Shown here in pieces: positions 1 to 7,069 of a DNA stretch of 59,553 nt. The stretch comes from CAZVFX01 sp964626565. Its GTDB lineage: Bacteria > Myxococcota_A > UBA9042 > CAIXZC01. Below the pieces are notes generated by a model. It made no database searches. It saw only the letters and a program-made list of their open reading frames with translations, and was not told the DNA's origin. Made by a program: the position numbers and the translations under genes. The stretch covers positions 1-59,553 of the forward strand of contig CAZVFX010000030.1 in the NCBI GenBank assembly GCA_964626565.1, in the 5' to 3' direction. How positions within the stretch are numbered: position 1 is the stretch's first letter; the number at the start of each line of letters is the position of its first letter.

Positions 1-3
1 CAG

Positions 4-1782
4 TTAGTCGTGAGACGCGGTCCCGGGTGTAAACGGAGTGGACAACCAGTGGAAGTTGTCCAGGATTACTTCCGAATCGTAGATTCCATCGCTGCTATCG
101 TGGATGTGGAAAATGAGGGTAAAAGTCTCGTTGGGCTGGATGGGCCATGAGGTGTACAGCCAGCCCGATGACGACCCGTGAGACGGGTCTTTGGAGCCGC
201 ACGTGCAGGCGGGCGGGCCGCAGCTTTCGCCCGAGCAATCGTAACCGGTGCCGGAGATATTGGTGGGCGGATTGGGGCAGGGCTCACTGTACGCTGTGTT
301 GATGGCGATATAGCATTTCTTCTCGCCGTTTTCATCGATGAAGTCATGATAGGAGCCGGGATTGCTGCAGGCCGTATAGTTGACCACCGTCTTGACGTTG
401 TTGGTGGTCTGGGGAGCCTGGAGGAAAATGTAGAATTTGTCGTTGAACTCGCTGCACACCCAGTCGTGGTACTCTTCGGAGAAGAAGATGTAATCGATGG
501 AGAAACCCTTGGCCGAAGGCGGCGCCTGCAGGACCACCTTGAACTCGACATTGTCGTAGGTGGGGTGGCCGTCTTTGGAGAACGGGTCGGCGGTGCTGCC
601 GCCGCCCGACAGATCGGTGCTGTGTTGAGTGCCCGTTGCGGGGCCCGACGCCAGCAGCCCGTAGCTGTTGCCGCCGAAGGGCGCCAGATCGTTGTTGGCA
701 TTGCCGAAATGGCTCACCGCTTCCCAGGCGCTGTTGATGTTGTCGCCGGTGGGGGATGAGAAATTGGCAGAGATGAGCGCGGGACCGAGGCACATTTCCA
801 GCGCGCACAGATATGCGTCAACAGTATGCCCGGTGCACGGTCCGGGGCACTGGATCGCCTCATCTACTTCGCCGTCGCAATCATTGTCGAATCCGTCTCC
901 GGGGTCTTCCAGGGCTGCGGGGTTGACGTCGGCCGAACCATCGTAGCAATCCCCGGGTCCGAAGGGGCAGGTGGCCGGGAACCCGACTACGGGCAGGTAG
1001 ATGTTGCACCAGTCATCGCCGTCTTCATCGCACCCTTCGTCCACCACACCGTCGCAGTCGTTGTCCACGTCGTCGCAGACCTCGCCTGCACCGGGGCTCA
1101 CCTCGGGGTTCTGATCGTTGCAATCGCCGAACTTCACCGCCTTGTTGGGGTCGGACAGCGCACACAGGCACTGTTTGGTATCGAAGACGCCGAAGCCGTC
1201 TTTGTCGTTGTCCTGGTACATGGGAATGCAATCGACAGTGGCGCCCTCCTCGTCCACCAGGCCGTTGCAGTTGTTGTCCAGTTCGTCACATATCTCGGGC
1301 ATGTAGTGATTTATGTATGGATCCTTGGGCCCGCAGTCAGTCTCATCCGGGTCTGCGTCATTGTCATCGTCGGGGTCACAGGCATCGCCCCCTTCGTCGT
1401 CGTCGGAGTTGAGCTGGGCCGGGTTGGCGTCCCAGGGGCAGTTGTCCTGGCCATCGAGGATACCGTCACCGTCGCTATCCGCGGTGGGATCCTCGACTTC
1501 GGGCAGGTAGTAACGATTGCCCCGGGGTTTTCCCGTGTCGTCGAAATAGATATCCCACCCGGACCATCCGTCGGGGTATTCACCGCCCAGATGGCACTGA
1601 CCGTCGAAGCAGGCATAGCCGGGTGAGCAGGTACCGCAGCTTCCTCCGCAGCCGTTGGAGCCGCACTGTTTTCCCATACACGTTCCGAAGCAGGGCCCGT
1701 CGTCAGAAGTCTCCGTGGTGCTACTGCAATTGAGGATGAGGAGGGAAGCGAGTAAAAACAGAAACAGGCCGGCCGGCTTCAT
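4..1782 (-). CDS. Cys-rich lipoprotein with choice-of-anchor L domain
   Basis: A 592-residue predicted outer-surface lipoprotein. I chose the ATG at 1782 because a GGGGG-type ribosome site lies just before it and the protein then begins with a lipoprotein-like signal (MKPAGLFLFLLASLLILNC); an open frame continues upstream but lacks such features. In order it has one 'CxGKxCGxxGCGGxCGxC' cysteine module (about residues 25-60), a thrombospondin type 3/EF-hand-like stretch (DSDGDGILDGQDNCP), three MopE-like 'CDxxDNDCDGxVDE' motifs, and from about residue 316 a domain resembling choice-of-anchor L, with FFSEEYHDWVCSEFNDKFYI and a C-terminal DGIYDSEVILDNFHW block. The molecular function of these domains is not established; calcium or metal binding is inferred from the Asp-rich loops. 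The -1 lipobox Asn is atypical. It is divergent from the next gene. The gene at 47650-49971 is a domain relative. Confidence 0.8.
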   Translation of the reverse strand: MKPAGLFLFLLASLLILNCSSTTETSDDGPCFGTCMGKQCGSNGCGGSCGTCSPGYACFDGQCHLGGEYPDGWSGWDIYFDDTGKPRGNRYYLPEVEDPTADSDGDGILDGQDNCPWDANPAQLNSDDDEGGDACDPDDDNDADPDETDCGPKDPYINHYMPEICDELDNNCNGLVDEEGATVDCIPMYQDNDKDGFGVFDTKQCLCALSDPNKAVKFGDCNDQNPEVSPGAGEVCDDVDNDCDGVVDEGCDEDGDDWCNIYLPVVGFPATCPFGPGDCYDGSADVNPAALEDPGDGFDNDCDGEVDEAIQCPGPCTGHTVDAYLCALEMCLGPALISANFSSPTGDNINSAWEAVSHFGNANNDLAPFGGNSYGLLASGPATGTQHSTDLSGGGSTADPFSKDGHPTYDNVEFKVVLQAPPSAKGFSIDYIFFSEEYHDWVCSEFNDKFYIFLQAPQTTNNVKTVVNYTACSNPGSYHDFIDENGEKKCYIAINTAYSEPCPNPPTNISGTGYDCSGESCGPPACTCGSKDPSHGSSSGWLYTSWPIQPNETFTLIFHIHDSSDGIYDSEVILDNFHWLSTPFTPGTASHD

Positions 1783-1857
1783 GATTCCCCCTGTATGCAC
1801 GAAGGGATTAAACCAAAACGGCGGTAGCATATCAAACTCTAAATTGAGATTTCGTGA

Positions 1858-1886
1858 TTGATAAATGGCAATTGATAATTGATAAT
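1858..1886 (+). promoter_or_regulatory. Candidate sigma70-type promoter in divergent intergenic region
   Basis: TTGATA (1858-1863), a 17-base spacer, then GATAAT (1881-1886). It lies 20 bases before the GGAGGT ribosome site of the gene starting at 1907. The spacer contains repeated ATTGATAATT words, so the match could partly be a by-product of this AT-rich repeat. No comparably good box was found for the leftward gene. Confidence 0.4.
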
Positions 1887-1906
1887 TGCTTTTTACGGAG
1901 GTAATC

Positions 1907-4666
1907 ATGCGGTCGCATTTCCTCTTCTTCCTCCTTTTCACGTCGATGTTTGCGTTGCCTTCTCAAGCGTCATGGGACAAGCAGCACGAAACCCTGGGCA
2001 ACGGCAACATGCTCGCTGCAGTGGCCGCAGGCAGCGGCGAAAACGCGGTGGCTGCAGGCGTTGAGGCGCAAATGGGCAGCTCCAAGCCGGTAATCCTCCA
2101 CACCAAGGACGGCGCGACGTGGACCAAGACCCCTGCCCCGACGGAGTTTTCGCTGATCACGACTTTGAGCATGCCCGATGCACAGACTGTGTACGGCGGT
2201 GGCCTCGGCTTGTACAAGAGCGGCAACGGCGGGCAGAGTTTCACGGCGATCAATGTCGACACCGGCGGCGGGCCCTTCGATTTTCTCAGCGTAACCCAGG
2301 TTTACGCGGTGGACCCGGTACATGCATTCGGCGTCTCCGGCAGTAAAATCTACTGGACTCCCAACAGCCTGCAGTGGGAGGCCACGGAGACCGGCGTTCA
2401 GGCGAGTTTTACCTCCGTCTATTTCATCGATTCCCAGAACGGCTGGGTCGCGGGCGGTGAGTACGAGGAGATCGTTGAGGAGGACCCGTTTTCCGGAGAG
2501 GAGACGGTGGTGGGCAAAAACTACCTTCCCAAAGGGATCGTAATGCGCACCGGCGATGGGGGAAAGACCTTTGAGCCGCTGGTGGTTGGCGCCGAGGATT
2601 ACTTCAGATCCGTCTCCTTCATCAACGCAAACATCGGCCTCGCTGTGGCCGGCTACAACAACAATCCGGTGTACATCAAGCGCACCACGGATGGGGGCAA
2701 AACCTGGGCCGACATCGACGTTCCCTTACCACCGGAGAACATGGTGTGGATGCATTTGTCCAAAATCGTCATGACCTCTCCAATCGAGGGGTGGGCCGCG
2801 GGGTGCGTGGGGTGGGAAGGGTCGGGCCTGGACAACATGGGCAACAAGGCGGTCATTCTGCACACCATGGACGGCGGCGTGAGCTGGTCTTTCGACCCGG
2901 AAGGGGAGGCTGCCGGAGCCTATCTGGACATAGACTTCGCGGGAGCTCACTGGGGTTGGGCCGTAGGCACCGGACAGCAAGTGATGTTCTACAACGACGG
3001 GACGCCGTGGGAGGAGCCCATCGAACCCGGGGACGATGTCACGGAGCAGCCGTACGATGATGTGCTGGGTCCGGGCGACCAGGATGTTTTCACCTGGGGT
3101 AACGTGTTCGGCACGTTTGGTGAGGAGGTGCTGGTGGGCCAACAATCGGGGCCGCCGGGAACCAGCGTACCGATCAACGTCGGTCCCGGGGAAGGGGAGT
3201 GTGAGACGGAGACGCAAGGCACCGGCTGCTCTGCCGGCGGCAGCAGCGGCAGCCCGTGGCTTCTGCTGCTGTTGACGGCGGGCCTTTGGGCGCTGGCCCG
3301 CAAGCGGGCCGCAGGTTGCATGGCTGTGGTGCTGCTTATGGCCTGCAGCGGTGGGGAGAAGACCGTGGAGGTGTGTCCTGATGCGTCGGCGGTGGCGCCG
3401 TTGCCGGAAGTGGTCGCCCAAACGGATGCCGGCGGTGCGGACGGGGCGCAGCCGTCCGGGGAGTTCTCCTGCGTCCTGGCGGCAGGTGCTGCGCCGATGG
3501 AATTCGGCGGGTTGTCGGGAAGAGTGGTGGACGCGGGCGACCAGGTCGTATTTGTCCGGGCTCGGGAGGATGGGGGATCGGATCTGTATCTTGCGACGTC
3601 CGATGGCGCCCAGGTCCGAGCCCTCACCGGGTTCAACGATCCTGAGGTCCAGGTGTTGGCCCCTTCGTGGTCTCCGGACCGGAAGTATGTGGCTTTCAGC
3701 TCCAACTTCCGGTACCGCTTCAATGCCAAGAGGTTCAACCTGTTCGTGGTCTCCGCAGACGGCTCAGTCTGCTACCAGGTAACCCCCGACATCGAGGCGG
3801 CGCGGCTCAAGGGGTCAGGGGAGCTTACCGCAACCCTGACCGGTTTCTTCAAGTACAGCTCCGGCGGCACGGTGGCCGTGCCGGTGTCGGATGCGACGAT
3901 AGCTTTCCCGGGGGGTACGGAAGCGGTGCTCTCGGGGCCGGGTGGGGAGTTTTCCGTCAAGGCGCCGCCCGGGGAAGGGAAGCTGGTGATGCGGGGAGAG
4001 GTCAACGGTTTGCAGGTGGTAGGGGTGGCTGAGTACGAAGCTGAGGCCGGAAAGAGCGTCGAACTGGAGGCTACCATTGGGCATGTGGAAGCGGAGAACT
4101 CCTTTTCCGCAGCTTCCTGGTCTTTTGACGGCGCCTCCGCCTTCGTCTTTGTCAAAGGCGGGCTGGACCATCTGGCCGCCGTAGACATGAACAGCGGCGA
4201 AGCCCAACCGGTAATGGACAAGGAGGAAGATAGCGTCGCGGTGTTTACACCCTTCCCCTTTGCCGATCGGGCGTTGGTTTCATGGAAGTCCGCGCCGGAG
4301 GCCTATCAGATCTACGCCCCATACAACGAGGTGGAGCCGTTGTACGAGTTTACATTTGAGGGGCAGGGAGTCGACGCGTACGTCACGATCTCCCCCATGC
4401 ACTTCGTGGCCGCGTTTCAGGGGGAGAAGTTGAAAATCCTGGGGGCGGATGCCGGGGGCGACCTGAAGGTCGAGGAGATATCAGCCGGGGGGCTGAAGGG
4501 GGCGTTGCCGGCCCAGTTGGACTGGTCGCCGGACGGCACGAGGATTATCGTCGCGGTGGCCGGCGCCGGGGGGACGGACCTGAAGGTGGTGGATGTGAAT
4601 ACGAAGAAGGTCGTTGACCTTACCTCGGACGGCAAGTCCAGCATGCCCGCCTGGTTTGGAAAATAA
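1907..4666 (+). CDS. Secreted YCF48-type propeller fused in frame to TolB-like lipoprotein half
   Basis: A 919-residue protein. ATG 1907 follows ACGGAGGT and opens a signal peptide (MRSHFLFFLLFTSMFALPSQA). Residues about 30-400 are repeated 'TxDGGKTWxxI' units of the BNR/YCF48 propeller type. At about 440-470 there is a MYXO-CTERM-like tail: Cys/Gly/Ser, a Leu-rich helix (PWLLLLLTAGLWALARKRA). Normally a protein ends there, but the frame continues directly into MAVVLLMACSGG (Met 472 at 3320), a lipoprotein-type signal, followed by PD40/TolB-like repeats (LAPSWSPDRKYVAFSS, SAASWSFDGASAFVF) and one carboxypeptidase-regulatory-like beta domain (about 640-725). This looks like two former genes now joined. 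The 3' end overlaps the convergent gene by 47 bases. Confidence 0.75.
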   Translation: MRSHFLFFLLFTSMFALPSQASWDKQHETLGNGNMLAAVAAGSGENAVAAGVEAQMGSSKPVILHTKDGATWTKTPAPTEFSLITTLSMPDAQTVYGGGLGLYKSGNGGQSFTAINVDTGGGPFDFLSVTQVYAVDPVHAFGVSGSKIYWTPNSLQWEATETGVQASFTSVYFIDSQNGWVAGGEYEEIVEEDPFSGEETVVGKNYLPKGIVMRTGDGGKTFEPLVVGAEDYFRSVSFINANIGLAVAGYNNNPVYIKRTTDGGKTWADIDVPLPPENMVWMHLSKIVMTSPIEGWAAGCVGWEGSGLDNMGNKAVILHTMDGGVSWSFDPEGEAAGAYLDIDFAGAHWGWAVGTGQQVMFYNDGTPWEEPIEPGDDVTEQPYDDVLGPGDQDVFTWGNVFGTFGEEVLVGQQSGPPGTSVPINVGPGEGECETETQGTGCSAGGSSGSPWLLLLLTAGLWALARKRAAGCMAVVLLMACSGGEKTVEVCPDASAVAPLPEVVAQTDAGGADGAQPSGEFSCVLAAGAAPMEFGGLSGRVVDAGDQVVFVRAREDGGSDLYLATSDGAQVRALTGFNDPEVQVLAPSWSPDRKYVAFSSNFRYRFNAKRFNLFVVSADGSVCYQVTPDIEAARLKGSGELTATLTGFFKYSSGGTVAVPVSDATIAFPGGTEAVLSGPGGEFSVKAPPGEGKLVMRGEVNGLQVVGVAEYEAEAGKSVELEATIGHVEAENSFSAASWSFDGASAFVFVKGGLDHLAAVDMNSGEAQPVMDKEEDSVAVFTPFPFADRALVSWKSAPEAYQIYAPYNEVEPLYEFTFEGQGVDAYVTISPMHFVAAFQGEKLKILGADAGGDLKVEEISAGGLKGALPAQLDWSPDGTRIIVAVAGAGGTDLKVVDVNTKKVVDLTSDGKSSMPAWFGK

Positions 4667-6845
4667 ACAGAAGTAACAGGAAGAGCAATCCGAAAGGTGC
4701 GGAAGCGCCGCCCGTGGCGCAGCCGCCGGACGACTTGTTTTCCGGAGCGGGCACGATGCACTGGCCGTACCACCACTTGGTGCCCTCGGGGCACGTCTGC
4801 GGACCGGTGGGGGTGGCGTCCTCGGCCACCACATAGCCGTCGGGCAGGATCGGGGTGGCGTCCTCCTCGAAAACGATGTCCGCAACCGGGTCTCCGGGCG
4901 GCACGCAGACCGACTGGCCGTTGCAAACGTAGCCATATTGGCACGTCCCGCAATCCCCTCCACAACCGTCGGACCCGCACTGTTTGCCGCTACACTGCGG
5001 GTCGCAGTCACCGGTGCACAGGCCGGCAAGGTTGCAGTAGTCGGCAGGGGCGCAAATACCGCAATTGCCGCCACAACTATCGGGGCCACACTCCTTGCCT
5101 TCACAGTCGGGCACACAGCCGTGCACGCACCCGCCGGAGGCGTTGCACAAGTAGCCTGCCGGGCACTCGCCGCAGGTGCCCCCGCAACCGTCGGAGCCAC
5201 ACTGCTTGCCGCTGCATTGCGGTAAGCAATCGCCCGTGCACTGACCGCTGTCGTCGCAGGATTGGCCGCCGCCGCAACTGCCGCAACTCCCGCCGCACCC
5301 GTTGGGCCCGCACTCTTTGCCCTCACAATTCGGTATGCAATCGTGCACGCAGATGCCGTCGTCGTTGCAGAACAGGCCGCCCGGACAAACTCCGCAACTG
5401 CCGCCACAACCGTCCGGTCCGCAGTTCTTGCCAGAGCACTTCGGCAGGCAGCCGGGGTCGCAAATCCCGTCGTCGGTACAGGGAGTTCCAGGAAGGCAGG
5501 ACCCGCAACTGCCGCCGCAGCCGTCGTCGCCACACTCCTTGCCCCAGCAGTACGGTTGGCATTCGTCCAGGCACTTGCCGTTGGCGTTGCAGAACTCGTC
5601 GGGCGGACAGTGGCCGCAGTTGCTTCCGCACCCGTCGTTCCCGCATTCCTTACCATCGCACTCGGGTACGCACGGCTCTTCGCAAATATCGTCGTGGCAT
5701 TCAGAACCCGGCGGGCATGAGCCACACGATTCGCCGCAGCCGTCGGAGCCACATTCTTTGCCTAAACATGAGGGAACGCAGCCCTGGACACATTGGCCGT
5801 CATCGTTGCACGATTCGCTTCCCCAGCAGGTGCCGCAGGAACCGCCGCACCCGTCGTCCCCACACTCCTTGCCGTTGCAGTTCTGCCAACAGCTCTGGCA
5901 ATAACCGTTGGCGTTGCATTCGTAGCCTGCCTGGCAGGTGCCGCAACTCCCGCCGCACGGGTCGGGACCGCAATCCTTGCCCCAGCAACCGTAGGAGCAA
6001 GCCTCGCAACTCTCGTTTTCGTTACAAAATTCGTCCGCCTCACACTCGCTGCATACGCCGCCGCAGGAGTCTGCTCCGCAGTCTTTCCAGCCGCAGTCTG
6101 CCTTGCAGCTTTCACACATGTCCCAATCGTTGCAGTACTCGTCCACTTCGCACTCGCTGCAAACGCCGCCACAAAGATCCGGGCCGCAATCGTTCCAGCC
6201 GCACCCCCCTTTGCAGTCCTTGCACTGGCTGAAATCGTCGCAGAACTCATCTGCGCCGCAGGTCCCGCAGACACCTCCGCACGGATCGGGGCCGCAATCC
6301 TTGCCCCAGCAACTCCAGGAGCAGTCGACACAGTCTCCTTCTTCCTCGTCGCACTTCCACCCGTTGGGGCAGGTCCCGCACTCTCCACCGCATGCGTCCG
6401 GACCGCACTCCTTGCCCCAGCAACTGTACGAGCAGGGGTCGCACTGGAACGTATCTGTGCAGTACTCGTCGGCCTCACAGTGGCCGCACTCGCCGCCACA
6501 AGGGTCGGGGCCGCAATCCTTGTTCCAGCATCCCCACTGGCACGAGTCGCACTGCTGGTCGTCGGCGCAATATTCGTCAGCGCCGCACGAACCGCAACTG
6601 CCTCCGCACGGGTCATCACCGCAGTCCTTGTTCCAGCAACTCCACTGGCAGTCATCGCAATAGCCCCACTGGTCGCAATACTCGTCGTTGGGGCATTCGC
6701 CGCAAGAGCCGTCACAGCCGTCGTCTCCGCAGTCCTTGTTCCAGCACTGGGGCGTGCAGGCCGCGGCGGCCGGCTGAGAAAATGCGAGGGTCGCGCTCAC
6801 AAGCGTCATTACAACCAAGAAGTAGCGTACAACCGGAATCATCAC
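4620..6845 (-). CDS. 17-repeat cysteine-rich surface protein with sorting tail
   Basis: 741 residues with a Sec signal peptide (cleavage near FSQPAAAA). Two adjacent ATGs (6845 and 6842) share the GGAGGGAG ribosome site; the second has better spacing. The mature part is almost entirely seventeen tandem units of about 36-38 residues, each with the cysteine pattern CxxKxCGxDxCGGxCGxC. Units 1-8 mostly read CW.K.CGPDPCGG with a DEYC-type second half; units 9-17 read C.GK.CGSDGCGG. The C-terminus is Ser/Gly-Cys, a Leu/Phe-rich helix (FGLLFLLLLFIF) and TRRACWTCRPR, a MYXO-CTERM-like surface sorting tail. There is no recognisable enzymatic domain, so a disulfide-rich fibre, adhesin or stalk is the likeliest role (inference). 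Convergent with the preceding gene. Confidence 0.8.
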   Translation of the reverse strand: MMIPVVRYFLVVMTLVSATLAFSQPAAAACTPQCWNKDCGDDGCDGSCGECPNDEYCDQWGYCDDCQWSCWNKDCGDDPCGGSCGSCGADEYCADDQQCDSCQWGCWNKDCGPDPCGGECGHCEADEYCTDTFQCDPCSYSCWGKECGPDACGGECGTCPNGWKCDEEEGDCVDCSWSCWGKDCGPDPCGGVCGTCGADEFCDDFSQCKDCKGGCGWNDCGPDLCGGVCSECEVDEYCNDWDMCESCKADCGWKDCGADSCGGVCSECEADEFCNENESCEACSYGCWGKDCGPDPCGGSCGTCQAGYECNANGYCQSCWQNCNGKECGDDGCGGSCGTCWGSESCNDDGQCVQGCVPSCLGKECGSDGCGESCGSCPPGSECHDDICEEPCVPECDGKECGNDGCGSNCGHCPPDEFCNANGKCLDECQPYCWGKECGDDGCGGSCGSCLPGTPCTDDGICDPGCLPKCSGKNCGPDGCGGSCGVCPGGLFCNDDGICVHDCIPNCEGKECGPNGCGGSCGSCGGGQSCDDSGQCTGDCLPQCSGKQCGSDGCGGTCGECPAGYLCNASGGCVHGCVPDCEGKECGPDSCGGNCGICAPADYCNLAGLCTGDCDPQCSGKQCGSDGCGGDCGTCQYGYVCNGQSVCVPPGDPVADIVFEEDATPILPDGYVVAEDATPTGPQTCPEGTKWWYGQCIVPAPENKSSGGCATGGASAPFGLLFLLLLFIFQTRRACWTCRPR

Positions 6846-7069
6846 TCCCTCCCTCAGGGCCTATCAGGATACCTTCTTGCCGTCTTCCTCGCAAGGTAAC
6901 CACCTCCTGCTTGCCCTTTCTGCACCAGCGCCGTGTCAAGCCAAGTTGACTTTGTTCGATATAGTCATTAAGTTTTTGGAAGTCGTTTAGGGATTCTATA
7001 GAATATTGGTGCTTAGTCCCCGCAGCCGCCCCCGCACGGCACTCGATACTGGCAACATGGAGAGCTGAC

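Noticed and set aside
5302..5904. Long opposite-strand frames rich in Gln, Ser, Pro and His (also 6103-6663 and 51449-53566)
   Set aside because: They are mirror images of the cysteine-repeat genes on the other strand, without ribosome sites or signal peptides; the periodicity comes from the repeats.
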